Under the pieces are notes generated by a model. The model ran no database searches. It was given only the letters and a program-made list of their open reading frames with translations, and was not told the DNA's origin. The position numbers and the translations under genes are program-made. From Noviherbaspirillum cavernae (GTDB lineage Bacteria > Pseudomonadota > Gammaproteobacteria > Burkholderiales > Burkholderiaceae_D): a stretch of DNA of 64,000 nt. Positions within the stretch are counted from its first letter, which is position 1, and each line of letters begins with the position of its first letter. Positions 26,533 through 34,783 of this stretch are shown one piece after another. The stretch covers positions 434,001 through 498,000 of the forward strand of contig NZ_QYUN01000003.1 in assembly GCF_003590875.1 (NCBI RefSeq). Reading direction: 5' to 3'.

Positions 26533-26711
26533 CAAGCCCAGACCCGACGCATTGCCCCGCGACATACCGCAACATGCAAACAAGCAGGCAAACACTTTTC
26601 ATGCGCATCCCACACGGCGCAATGAAACATTGCCGCTGAAGCATTTGCACAGCCATTGATGTAGATGCAATACCAGGCGTGGCGATTTGCGCTTTAATGG
26701 CAGATCACCCG

Positions 26712-26993
26712 ATGAGTCCCGGCATGCCTACACTCATTTTCACCCAGCAGTTGCGGCGCTTCACCGACGTGCCGGAAGTCAACAGCGCGGCGACGGACCT
26801 GCGTGCCGCACTCGAAGACGCGTTCCGCATCAATCCCCAGCTGCGCGGCTACATTCTCGATGAACAAGGACACCTGCGCCGCCATGTGGTGATCTTCATC
26901 GACGGCCGGCGCGTGCATGACCGCGTAGCATTGAACGACCCGCTCTCCCTCAACAGCAGCATCCACGTATTGCAAGCCTTGTCAGGAGGTTGA
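26712..26993 (+). CDS. MoaD/ThiS-type ubiquitin-like sulfur-carrier protein
   Basis: About 93 residues from the ATG at 26712; ATGs at 26697 and 26724 are equally open and none has a clear ribosome site. PTLIFTQQLRRFTDVPEV starts a beta-grasp fold and RRHVVIFIDGRRVHDRVALNDPL is the typical central part. The chain ends in SGG, the diglycine tail that E1-like enzymes adenylate and thiocarboxylate. No MoeB/ThiF partner is adjacent. It overlaps the following BNR-repeat gene within the ATG/TGA junction, so the two are translated together. Confidence 0.78.
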   Translation: MSPGMPTLIFTQQLRRFTDVPEVNSAATDLRAALEDAFRINPQLRGYILDEQGHLRRHVVIFIDGRRVHDRVALNDPLSLNSSIHVLQALSGG

Positions 26994-26995
26994 TG

Positions 26996-28093
26996 ATGAA
27001 CGACCGCGCACTGCTCGCCACCCGCAAGGGACTGTTCGAACTCACGCGCAGCAATGGCCGCTGGCACATCGCGCCCGCCGGCTTTGTCGGCGAGCCGCTG
27101 TCGATGGTCCTGCATGACCGGCGCGACGGCACGCAATATGCCGCGCTCAACCTCGGCCATTTCGGCGTCAAGCTGCACCGGCGCGACAGCGATGCGCAGC
27201 AATGGACCGAGATCGCCGTGCCCGCCTATCCGCCGCAACCGGAGCCACGCGGCACCGATGTCGAATGGAAACTGAGCATGATCTGGTCGCTCGTCGCCGG
27301 CGGCACCGACGAGCCGGGCGTGCTGTGGGCCGGCACGCTGCCCGGCGGCCTGTTCCGCTCGCGCGATCGCGGCGATTCATGGGAACTGATGCGCGCGCTG
27401 TGGGATGTGCCGGGCCGCAGCGAATGGTTCGGCGGCGGCTACGACACGCCCGGCATCCATTCGATCTGCGTCGATCCACGCGACAGCCGGCATGTGCTGG
27501 TCGGCATTTCCTGCGGCGGCGCATGGACCACGCGCGACGGCGGCGCAAGCTGGACGGTGACCGCCTCCGGCATGCGCGCCGCCTACATGCCGCCCGAGCG
27601 CGAAGAGGAACCCGGCATCCAGGACCCGCACCGCATCGTGCAATGCCCGAGCGCGCCCGACGTGCTGTGGTGCCAGCATCACAACGGCATCTGGCGCTCG
27701 ACCGACGCCGCCGCGTCGTGGCAGGAGATCGGGCAACAGGTCAAGCCGCTCATGTCCGATTTCGGCTTCGCGGTCGCCGCGCACCCGCACGATGCGCAGA
27801 CGGCATGGTTCGCGCCTGCCGCTGCGGATCAGCAGCGCATCCCGGTCGATGCCGCCCTGTGCGTGACACGCACGCGCGACGGCGGCCAATCGTTCGACGT
27901 CTTGCGCAAGGGTTTGCCGCAGCAGGATTGCTACGACCTCGTCTACCGCCACGGGCTGGCAGTGGCCGACGATGGCAACACGCTGCTGATGGGATCGACC
28001 ACTGGCGGATTATGGGCGTCGGACGATGGCGGCGACAACTGGCAGACGGTGGCCATGACGCTGCCGCCGATTTATGCGCTGCGGTTTGTGTGA
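26996..28093 (+). CDS. BNR/Asp-box repeat protein (exo-alpha-sialidase-like beta-propeller)
   Basis: A 365-residue protein. I favour the ATG at 26996, six bases after a perfect AGGAGG; the ATG at 26993 is also possible. At least five Asp-box turns mark the propeller blades: SRDRGDSW, TRDGGASW, STDAAASW, TRDGGQSF and SDDGGDNW. There is no signal peptide, so it is probably cytoplasmic. The catalytic arginine triad of true sialidases is not evident. It is translationally coupled to the MoaD-like gene, which points to a shared process. Confidence 0.82.
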   Translation: MNDRALLATRKGLFELTRSNGRWHIAPAGFVGEPLSMVLHDRRDGTQYAALNLGHFGVKLHRRDSDAQQWTEIAVPAYPPQPEPRGTDVEWKLSMIWSLVAGGTDEPGVLWAGTLPGGLFRSRDRGDSWELMRALWDVPGRSEWFGGGYDTPGIHSICVDPRDSRHVLVGISCGGAWTTRDGGASWTVTASGMRAAYMPPEREEEPGIQDPHRIVQCPSAPDVLWCQHHNGIWRSTDAAASWQEIGQQVKPLMSDFGFAVAAHPHDAQTAWFAPAAADQQRIPVDAALCVTRTRDGGQSFDVLRKGLPQQDCYDLVYRHGLAVADDGNTLLMGSTTGGLWASDDGGDNWQTVAMTLPPIYALRFV

Positions 28094-28100
28094 GGAGTGC

Positions 28101-28315
28101 GTTGCTTGTGACGGACGCTATCGAGGAATTGAATCTGCAGCCGTGGCGACTGTAGAATCGGCCTGCCGGTTTTTGCATTTCCATTAATGCTGTTCATAAA
28201 CACAGCAGGCAGACAGGAAGGCAAGCATGCAAGCCGCTTTCCAAGGGATGTCGAGTGCTGCGTTATACGGCAAGCGCCAGATTATGAGGACAAACCATGC
28301 TGGATAAATCAAGTT
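28101..28315 (+). promoter_or_regulatory. attI-like promoter/leader module, copy 1
   Basis: The first of three copies. TTGAAT (28129-28134), an 18-bp spacer and TAGAAT (28153-28158) form a good sigma-70 promoter. GAGGAC (28285-28290) precedes ATG CTG GAT AAA TCA AGT (28297 on), a leader coding MLDKSS that continues about 25 codons into the next cassette. The module ends AAATCAAG/TT. The GTTATGTGG that follows is the exact complement of CCACATAAC at the R'' end of the downstream attC, so a cassette junction lies exactly here. The module starts 7 bp after the stop of the BNR gene. Confidence 0.65.
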
Positions 28316-28337
28316 ATGTGGTTAAGGAAGTTAAGCA

Positions 28338-28679
28338 ATGCGCCCTACGCCCACCATTGAGAAGATGGCATCAGGAAATCTCAGTCTCTTCATTACTGAA
28401 GATGTGAGTTGGGAAACATTCCCTGAAGAAGCAGCCAAATTTGTGGCCTTCGCTCAAGGTACTGTCTTAAAGAAAATTGATACGCCAGTAGAGCGACTCT
28501 GGATTGTTCTCATCAATTGGCGACCCTTCTGGCTCACCTTTGATGATTTTGCCGTGGGCATGTCGCTAGATTCAATGCTCAGTATCTGTAACCCTGTGGT
28601 TCGCAGGCTGCATGACCAGCTCACTAAACAAGAGCCACATAACAAGTCGTCCAAGCCGACGCCTAACGGCGCGACTTAA
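28338..28679 (+). CDS. Cassette-encoded hypothetical protein (113 aa)
   Basis: It starts at the ATG at 28338 behind AAGGAAG. The body (SWETFPEEAAKFVAFAQG, RLWIVLINWRPFWLTFDDF, GMSLDSMLSICNPV) looks like a small soluble alpha+beta protein. I do not recognise the family with certainty. The last residues NKSSKPTPNGAT are read from the attC site, a common feature of integron cassette proteins. It is the first cassette after promoter module copy 1, so it should be the best expressed of the run. Confidence 0.7.
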   Translation: MRPTPTIEKMASGNLSLFITEDVSWETFPEEAAKFVAFAQGTVLKKIDTPVERLWIVLINWRPFWLTFDDFAVGMSLDSMLSICNPVVRRLHDQLTKQEPHNKSSKPTPNGAT

Positions 28680-28693
28680 CTCCAACGTTGAGG
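28637..28693 (+). other. attC-like recombination site 1
   Basis: R'' ACATAAC (28637-28643) and R' GTTGAGG (28687-28693) enclose an imperfect dyad with AAGTCG ... CGACTT arms and the familiar CAAGCCGACGCC stretch. R'' is complementary to the first bases of the same cassette (28313-28321, 9 of 9). The IS1182 element begins two bases after it. Confidence 0.75.
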
Positions 28694-28694
28694 T

Positions 28695-30478
28695 TGTAGA
28701 AAAACCCGAATTGCTCAAAAACCGGATCGGCAGAGCCGGCATACTTTGTTCATGGCGTAACACACGAATGGGTGCGACATGGCGCGATTCAAACCGATCC
28801 ATAAAGGCTTGAAACTGCTGCCGGTCGACTTTGACCGGCAAGTCATTCCCGGCAGTTTCGAATACGCGTTGTGCCATCTGGTCGATCATGAACTCGATCT
28901 GTCCGCCTTCCATGCCCGCTACAGGAATGATGTCGATGGCGCCTCTGCCTTCGCCCCGGCGGTGCTGATCAAGATCATCCTGCTGGCCTACAGCCGGGGC
29001 ATCATCAGCAGCCGCAAGATGGAAGCGGCGTGCCGCGAGAATGTGCTGTTCATCGCCGTCTCGGGAGACAGCCAACCCCACTTCACCACACTGGCCGCCT
29101 TTGTCTCGAGCATGGGCGATACGGTTGCCCGACTGTTTGCGCAAGTTCTGCTCATTTGCGACCGTCAGGGCTTGATTGGACGCGAGATGTTCGCCATTGA
29201 CGGCGTCAAGCTTCCGGCCAATGCGAGTAAAGCGAAATCAGGTACGCGCGCCGACTATCAGCGCCAGGTTGACAAGATGGAGCACGCGGCCAAACAGCTG
29301 CTGGAGAAGCACCAGAGCGCCGACAACGCCCCCACCGACGAGGCATTGGCAAAGCGCGAAGCGCAGAAACTGGAACGCCTGCAAAAGGAAGCGCAGCAGC
29401 TGCGCGACTGGCTCAACAAGAACCCGGAAGATCGCAAGGGAAGCAAAGGCAGCATTCGCCTATCCAATCGCACCGACAATGAATCGGCCAAGATGGCCAC
29501 CGGCAAAGGCGTGATTCAAGGCTATACCGGTGTGGCCGCAGTCGATGAGAAATCCCAAATCATCGTCGATGCGCAGGCGCACGGCACTGGCTCGGAACAA
29601 GAACTGCTGCTGCCGGTGATTCAGGCCACAGAGGCACTACGCAGCGTCGAGACGGTGATCACCGCCGATGCCGGCTATCATTCGCAAGCCAATCTGAAGG
29701 CACTGGCCCAACTGCAGATCAATGCCTATGTGCCAGACAATGGTTATCGCAAGCGGGATGAGCGGTATGCGGACCGGCATGTCCATGCTGCCAAGCCTGA
29801 CCCGCTGTGGAACAAAGCCAAACCACCAAAGAAATCCACATGCTTCAAGACGGCGGATTTCCGGCTGGCAGGGGATCGCTCCCACTGTCTTTGTCCGGCA
29901 GGCAAGCGGCTCTACAGCAACGGATCGAATTGCACCATCAATGGCTATGCGGCGATGAAGTTCAGTGGCGCCAAACAGGATTGCGTGCCGTGCGAACGGC
30001 GCAAGGAATGCTTGCGCACACCCGAGAAGACGGCAACCCGGCAGGTCTCCTTCTTCCAGGGGAAACGAGACATCCACGAAAATCATGTTGACCGGATGAA
30101 GGTGAAAATCGATTCGGATGCGGGTCGGGAAATGATCACGCGCCGCTTTGCGACGGTGGAGCCGGTGTTTGGCAACCTGCGCGGCAACAAGCGGCTGCAC
30201 CGCTTTACGCTACGGGGAAAAGCCAAGGTGGACGGACAGTGGAAACTGTACTGCCTGGTACATAATGTTGAAAAACTGGCGAACCACGGTTATGCGCAAT
30301 AAAGAGGCCGGGAGAATGCCGGCTCGCCGCGGTATCGCGCGAACAGGCTTGTCAGACAAGACCTGTTTGCAGCGACGATGTTCGATAAAAACAGGGACCC
30401 GAAAATGAAAATCGCGGAATGGTTTGAAAAAATGCTGCCTCAGGCTGAACCGGGTGTTCAGAATGGGGTTTTTCTACA
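28695..30478 (+). mobile_element. IS1182-family insertion sequence (1784 bp)
   Basis: Bounded by 13-bp perfect inverted repeats, TGTAGAAAAACCC at 28695-28707 and GGGTTTTTCTACA at 30466-30478. It contains one complete transposase gene. I see no obvious target duplication. The element sits between attC site 1 and the start of the next cassette, replacing all but about a dozen bases of whatever was there. Confidence 0.88.
28779..30302 (+). CDS. IS1182-family transposase
   Basis: A 507-residue DDE transposase. The N-terminal DUF772-like part (VIPGSFEYALCHLVDHELDL, then FAPAVLIKIILLAYSRGI) is followed by MFAIDGVKLPANASK with the first aspartate, a coiled, charged insertion (about 145-225), VITADAGYHSQ with the second aspartate, a cysteine cluster (CVPCERRKEC) and RRFATVEPVFGNLRGNK with the glutamate. 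Length and motif order are complete, so the element may still be active. Confidence 0.93.
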   Translation: MARFKPIHKGLKLLPVDFDRQVIPGSFEYALCHLVDHELDLSAFHARYRNDVDGASAFAPAVLIKIILLAYSRGIISSRKMEAACRENVLFIAVSGDSQPHFTTLAAFVSSMGDTVARLFAQVLLICDRQGLIGREMFAIDGVKLPANASKAKSGTRADYQRQVDKMEHAAKQLLEKHQSADNAPTDEALAKREAQKLERLQKEAQQLRDWLNKNPEDRKGSKGSIRLSNRTDNESAKMATGKGVIQGYTGVAAVDEKSQIIVDAQAHGTGSEQELLLPVIQATEALRSVETVITADAGYHSQANLKALAQLQINAYVPDNGYRKRDERYADRHVHAAKPDPLWNKAKPPKKSTCFKTADFRLAGDRSHCLCPAGKRLYSNGSNCTINGYAAMKFSGAKQDCVPCERRKECLRTPEKTATRQVSFFQGKRDIHENHVDRMKVKIDSDAGREMITRRFATVEPVFGNLRGNKRLHRFTLRGKAKVDGQWKLYCLVHNVEKLANHGYAQ

Positions 30479-30483
30479 GCGTC

Positions 30484-30531
30484 GTTAGGCGTCGAGTGCG
30501 CGACCATTTGCAAGCAAGGTAGGAATAGAAG
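30484..30531 (+). other. Cassette start (R' half) after the insertion sequence
   Basis: GTTAGGCGTC at 30484-30493 is the exact complement of GACGCCTAAC at 30998-31007, the R'' end of the attC that closes this cassette. This defines the 5' boundary of the cassette encoding the 149-residue protein. Confidence 0.7.
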
Positions 30532-30981
30532 ATGGACCATCCGAGTGAACCCAATAGCGGGAGACATCGAACCGTAGTGCCTGCCAACTACGATGAATAC
30601 CTGGAATTCGAGTATCCCGCAGCGTCAGTCGATTTGGCAGAGGCCCGAGCCGCTGACGTGCGTGAGCGTCAAGCACGACTGGCGGCGTTCCCGTACTGCG
30701 TAGTGCTTCAGGTTTCCTACCCTGAGCTGGACTACGCGAACAGGTGGTGCTGGCAGCAATTCGGTCCAGCTAACGGAGAGTGCCTGCAGGCAAGCTCTGA
30801 GTATTCAGCATGCGAGATTCGAGGCTCACACTCCCATGTCGGAAGTTGGCTTACCAACTGGTTAGTCAAGACCGACTACGACTTCGGCTTCAGTGAGTGG
30901 TACTTTGCGCACGAGGCAGATCGAGATCGCTTCCTTGAATCTGTGCCGCTCATCAACTGGGGTGAGGGCTGGCCAAAATGA
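30532..30981 (+). CDS. Cassette-encoded hypothetical protein (149 aa)
   Basis: It starts at the ATG at 30532. It is acidic and rich in Trp/Tyr (LDYANRWCWQQFG, SHSHVGSWLTNWLVKTDYDFGFSEWYFAHEADRDRF), which suggests a compact soluble fold. I recognise no family. Its position within a cassette with matching ends (30484 to attC 30998-31072) supports it as a real gene. The upstream IS element probably separates it from the promoter of module copy 1. Confidence 0.65.
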   Translation: MDHPSEPNSGRHRTVVPANYDEYLEFEYPAASVDLAEARAADVRERQARLAAFPYCVVLQVSYPELDYANRWCWQQFGPANGECLQASSEYSACEIRGSHSHVGSWLTNWLVKTDYDFGFSEWYFAHEADRDRFLESVPLINWGEGWPK

Positions 30982-30997
30982 GGAGGCTCATCATGGC

Positions 30998-31072
30998 GAC
31001 GCCTAACCCTTCAATCGAGAGGACGTGCCCCGGCAAGCCGGGTCACGCCTCTCATCTCAAACGTTACGCGTC
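30998..31072 (+). other. attC-like recombination site 2 (75 bp)
   Basis: The clearest attC of the window. The ends GACGCCTAAC (30998-31007) and GTTACGCGTC (31063-31072) are complementary apart from one base, and the interior folds through GAGAGG-CGTG-CCCGGC against GCCGGG-CACG-CCTCTC with small bulges. Confidence 0.85.
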
Positions 31073-31096
31073 ACAAATCACGCGCACAATCCACCT

Positions 31097-31666
31097 ATGA
31101 CCTCCTCAGCACTCGAAGCCTTCATCGCCCAAGCCACCGCTCGGAGCCGCCAGACACCTGACCCGGCCGACTGTGTGCTTGCACTTGCGCCGCTCATGCT
31201 CGATCTGATCGAGCAGGCTGGTACTTTTCTGGAGCCACAACACTATCGGAGTAGCGATGCGGGCTACACGCGGAACCTCATCTTCAATGCGCCGGACGAA
31301 AGCCTCTCTCTTTACTCCATCGTCTGGCTTCCGGGCCAATGGACGCCTGTACACGATCACGGAAGCTGGGGCGTCGTCGGCGTGGTCGAAGGTGTTTTGG
31401 AGGAACGCAGCTATGTGAGGCTGTCGCCGGATCGCGGGGCCAATGAAGAGATCGATCTCGTGCGCGGCGGCACCGTCCTGCTGCGACACGGCGCGGTGAC
31501 GAGCTTCGTACCGAACCCCGATCACATTCACGTCACCGGAGTTCCGGCTGAGCGGTCCCGCGCTGTCAGTCTGCACCTTTACGGTCGGACGATGACCAGC
31601 TTCAACCTATACGATGTTGGAGCCCGTACCCGGCGGCGCATGGATGTCGCACACAACGAAAGCTGA
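31097..31666 (+). CDS. Cassette-encoded cupin, cysteine-dioxygenase-like
   Basis: From the ATG at 31097 the protein has 189 residues. WTPVHDHGSWGVVGVVEGVLEE gives the HxH metal motif and the following acidic residue; HGAVTSFVPNPDHIHVTG supplies the later histidines. This is the arrangement of the cysteine/mercaptopropionate dioxygenase family of Fe(II) thiol oxygenases. Its cassette starts at G/TTACGCGTC, but no attC with the matching GACGCGTAAC end was found downstream, so the cassette tail has been lost. Confidence 0.78.
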   Translation: MTSSALEAFIAQATARSRQTPDPADCVLALAPLMLDLIEQAGTFLEPQHYRSSDAGYTRNLIFNAPDESLSLYSIVWLPGQWTPVHDHGSWGVVGVVEGVLEERSYVRLSPDRGANEEIDLVRGGTVLLRHGAVTSFVPNPDHIHVTGVPAERSRAVSLHLYGRTMTSFNLYDVGARTRRRMDVAHNES

Positions 31667-32042
31667 ATTGAGGGGCTCTGAAATCAACGTCGCCGGGCCC
31701 GGATTGACGTCTGCCCCCTCCATCAAGCTGACCCACAACGACGGCGCGCGTTTCATCAAGGTCGGCGGCTCCGTGGTGCGCCGCTCACGTCAAACGTTGA
31801 TGCCGTGGGAAACTCTTTTTCAAATCGCGCGATCGCACGGAGCGTGCAGCGTCACGAACCATTTCCCAAACGGTTGATAAAAGCACACGGAGAATTTCGC
31901 AAGTATCGCTCCCGCACTCAGCTGCCCTGGCGCAAACGGGGTTCTCCGGGATGCAAAGCCAACCGTGCAATGCGCTCCAATGAGATAGCGCAGTTCGAAA
32001 ACGCAGCATGCGCAACCCGGCCGCATTCTTGACCCATCCCCT
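31667..32042. other. Non-coding stretch with a doubtful, degenerate attC
   Basis: About 375 bp between the dioxygenase-like cassette and the end of the phospholipase D-like gene. CAACGACGGCGCGC near 31737 and GCGCCGC ... CAAACGTTG near 31780-31803 could be the arms of an eroded attC. CCGGGCCCGG at about 31697 is a short palindrome. No gene was recognised. Confidence 0.35.
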
Positions 32043-33695
32043 TCACAACATCCATTCAATAGGCAAAAGCGACAGCAGCCAGACGGCGGTGCGCTTCCAG
32101 AACGTCGTGCCCGGTTCGGTATCGTGCCGCACCTCCTTGCCGTCCACTCTTTCGAGCCAATAGAGGCTTCCGTTGTCGTCCAGCCGCACTTCATACGCGT
32201 TGAGCGGCACCAGCATCTTGAACGCATCGTCGATGCGCGCGGCCAGTATCGGACTCTCGATCACGAAGCCCATCTCCGTATTGAGGTTGGCGGAGCGGGG
32301 ATCGAAATTGAGGGAGCCGACGAATACCCTGGAGCGGTCGACCGAAAACGTCTTTGCGTGCAGGCTCGATCCGGACGCGCTGCTGATCAGGCGCGGGCCT
32401 TTCGGGTGAACCGGCATGTCCGCGATGCGCTTGAATTCATACAGGATCACGCCTTCCTGCAGCAGAGGCTTGCGTCGCCTGGCATAACCGGAGTGCACGA
32501 CCGCGACGTCGGTGGCCTCCAGCGCATTGGTCAGGATGCGGACCGTCACCCCGCGCCTGCTCATCGCCGCAAACGCGTCCACCCCGACAGCGGTCGGCAC
32601 GAAATACGGCGACACCAGATCGACCTCCTTTTCCGGATCGCCGATGATCCGCCTGAGCTTGACTGGCAGCATCGCTTCGGGCGGCGCCTTCCCCAGACCC
32701 TTGAGCGGATCGTCGCTGACCATCTGCGTCTTTGCCCACTCCAGGGGCAGCGTTCCCCTCAGCAACGCCAGCATGAATGCCGATTCCTTGATCGCGTCGA
32801 GATACTCCGTGGCTGCCGGATTTTTCTCCACGAACGATGCAGCCGCACCGACATCCTGCAGCGGCGTTTCGCCGGCGGGTCCCAGCAATCGATCGATCGG
32901 ATAGGCCGATTCGCTGGCCCAATAGCGGTCGAACTCATGCGACACGTCCTTGACCACCGGGCCGACCGCGATCACATCGAGATCGGCGAACAGGAAATCG
33001 TCGGTCGCGGCGAAATATTCGTCGCCGACATTGCGGCCGCCGATGATGGTCGCCTGGCTATCGGCGGTGAAGGATTTATGATGCATGCGCCGGTTCAGCC
33101 GCGAAAAATCCGTGAGAAAGCCGCCCCACGGAAACCTCCGGTTGGCGAAGGGATTGAACAGGCGCACTTCGATATTCGGGTGCGCATCCAGCGCAGCGAG
33201 TGTCGCATCGAGCCCCAACGAACCCAGATCGTCGAGCATCAAGCGCACGCGCACCCCGCGATCCGCCGCCTTGCGCAACGCGTCGAACAGCAAGGTCCCC
33301 GTCATGTCGCCGCGCCAGATGTAGTACTGGATATCCAGTGTGCGCACGGCGGCTTGCGCCAGCAGCACGCGCGCGCCAAAGGCATTGTGCGCATCGACCA
33401 GCGGATAGATGCCGGCCTTGCCCGGATGCGCGGCGGTCAACGGAGAAATCGCCACGCCAAGCGGCGTATCGTTCGTGTCCGTGACGACAGTCGACACACT
33501 GCGTCCTTCGAGTGAGGGCAAAGGATTGCATCCGGTCAGCAGGCCTGCGGACAGGAACAGGATGAGCAGCAACGCCGCTGCACGAAAACGCCGGCATGCT
33601 TGTCGATACCAAAGCGCAGCTGTCCATGGAACACGGAAAACATGTCCATTGACGCCCGGAAAAAATCTCGACCTGCAGGAATGCGGAGAACTCAT
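32043..33695 (-). CDS. Phospholipase D-superfamily lipoprotein (cardiolipin-synthase-like)
   Basis: About 550 residues from the ATG at 33695; an ATG nine codons further up (33722) is also in frame and neither has a good ribosome site. A hydrophobic segment ends in the lipobox LLTGC, so the mature protein is lipid-anchored. Two HKD motifs are present, HHKSFTADSQ followed by GGRNVGDEYF and LHAKTFSVDRSRVFVGSLNFDPRS, the two halves of one active site. The family cleaves or transfers phosphatidyl groups in the envelope. It is the only minus-strand gene within the cassette area and has no attC. Confidence 0.88.
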   Translation of the reverse strand: MSSPHSCRSRFFPGVNGHVFRVPWTAALWYRQACRRFRAAALLLILFLSAGLLTGCNPLPSLEGRSVSTVVTDTNDTPLGVAISPLTAAHPGKAGIYPLVDAHNAFGARVLLAQAAVRTLDIQYYIWRGDMTGTLLFDALRKAADRGVRVRLMLDDLGSLGLDATLAALDAHPNIEVRLFNPFANRRFPWGGFLTDFSRLNRRMHHKSFTADSQATIIGGRNVGDEYFAATDDFLFADLDVIAVGPVVKDVSHEFDRYWASESAYPIDRLLGPAGETPLQDVGAAASFVEKNPAATEYLDAIKESAFMLALLRGTLPLEWAKTQMVSDDPLKGLGKAPPEAMLPVKLRRIIGDPEKEVDLVSPYFVPTAVGVDAFAAMSRRGVTVRILTNALEATDVAVVHSGYARRRKPLLQEGVILYEFKRIADMPVHPKGPRLISSASGSSLHAKTFSVDRSRVFVGSLNFDPRSANLNTEMGFVIESPILAARIDDAFKMLVPLNAYEVRLDDNGSLYWLERVDGKEVRHDTEPGTTFWKRTAVWLLSLLPIEWML

Positions 33696-33704
33696 CGTGC
33701 TGGC

Positions 33705-34530
33705 TCGCGCTGTTGTTCCCATCCGGAAGCAAACCGGATTGACCGGCGCTGCTGGCGAGAGTGGGCAAATGGGCAGACATCTCTTCTCGCAAGGGCAACA
33801 TCAACATCATGTCCCTGCATGCTTGCACCGGAATGTCGAAATGAAAGCCCCTCACATGTCCACGACCGGTTTGCGTGTAACGCAAATCGTGCCGCAGACA
33901 ATGTATTGAAGTTCTACCAGACTCGCTGGCGATACGGATTGTGGAAAGCCAAATGCCGGAAACACATTGCCATCATTGCGTGCAGGAGTTCTGCAAACAC
34001 GCCCTCGCGGAAAGCCGGCGTGCCGCGCCAGCCTTGCGGCGCATCTCCTCTTGCCGCGCACCGAATTCATCATCTGGCAACGTCTGTTCAAAGCCGCCGT
34101 TCAACGAACAGCTGATATTGCCGGATCATCTGCATGCCAATTACAGAGAAGTCAGCAATTTAGGTGACAGCATTGCGATCGCGTTCCCTCCCCTTCAAGG
34201 GGAGGGTTAGGGGTGGAGCAGGGATTTCGAGGAGCATGCTCCTCGCCTGCGGAACAACAGAGGCTTGCAGGCCTCTGTGCGCCCTGCAAGGGGGGATGGG
34301 TTAAATCCGCAGCGTAAAACCCATCCCCATCCCCGCCTTCCCCTTGAAGGGGAAGGAGTTGAAGCAATGCAGACGTCGTCCAAATTCCCGACTGCTGAGT
34401 AACGCTTGCCGAACGGCGATACTGATTTTCCGCTGCGCTGCTCCTGGATCGAGGCAGCGCATTGGCCGTATTCGTCAATTCATCGAGACATTGCGAGAGG
34501 ACAACTGCATGCGGTTTGGGTGACGAATCC
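33705..34530 (+). repeat. Large direct repeat, copy A, interrupted by a miniature element
   Basis: From TTCCCATCCGGAAGCAAACC onward this stretch matches 36187-36842 closely over about 560 bp (excluding the inserted element at 34142-34401). It lacks a 96-bp piece present in copy B just before the promoter module. It includes fragments of a RAYT-type transposase gene (see copy B). The two copies flank the amidohydrolase gene in direct orientation. Confidence 0.8.
34144..34399. mobile_element. TA-flanked miniature palindromic element, copy 2 (256 bp, inverted)
   Basis: Bounded by TA at 34142-34143 and 34400-34401, with CAGAGAAGTCAG at the left end and CTCAGCAGTCGG as the complement of the right end. 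Its interior matches the element at 9063-9389 in reverse, including the CGAGGAGCATGCTCCTCG palindrome and the CAGAGGCTTGCAGGCCTCTG stem. It lacks about 70 bp near one side. Copy B of the host repeat has the corresponding empty site: CCAATGAGCGCTTG versus CCAAT-TA...TA-ACGCTTG. Confidence 0.85.
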
Positions 34531-34743
34531 ATTGCTGGTGACGGACGCTGTCGCGGAGTGGAGCCTGCAACCGTGGCGACTGCAGACTCGGCTTGCCGGT
34601 TTTTGCGTTTCCATTAATGCGGCGCAAAAACACAGCACCCTGCTCGGGAAGCAAACCTGCAAACCGTTTTCAAAGGGATGTCGAGTGCTGCGCTATACGG
34701 CCACACCAGATTCTGGAGACAACCTCATGCTGGATAAATCAAA
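34531..34743 (+). promoter_or_regulatory. attI-like promoter/leader module, copy 2 (fused to a gene)
   Basis: The same 215-bp sequence as at 28101 and 36843, but the promoter hexamers have drifted (TGGAGC and CAGACT). TGGAGAC precedes the leader ATG at 34727, which reads MLDKSN and continues in frame into the amidohydrolase gene. The end reads AAATCAAATTGGGC, so the recombination G is now A. Confidence 0.6.
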
Positions 34744-34783
34744 TTGGGCGTCGGGCGCAAGGTGCGAATATGGATTGGAACAT

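Noticed and set aside
31667..31877. Short ORF after the dioxygenase-like cassette as an additional cassette gene
   Set aside because: No start context, no domain and only a doubtful attC; treated as non-coding.
33705..34530. Degenerate integron integrase (intI) in the repeat upstream of modules 2 and 3
   Set aside because: I read all frames of both copies looking for tyrosine-recombinase boxes divergent from the module and found none; the only recognisable homology is to RAYT transposases.
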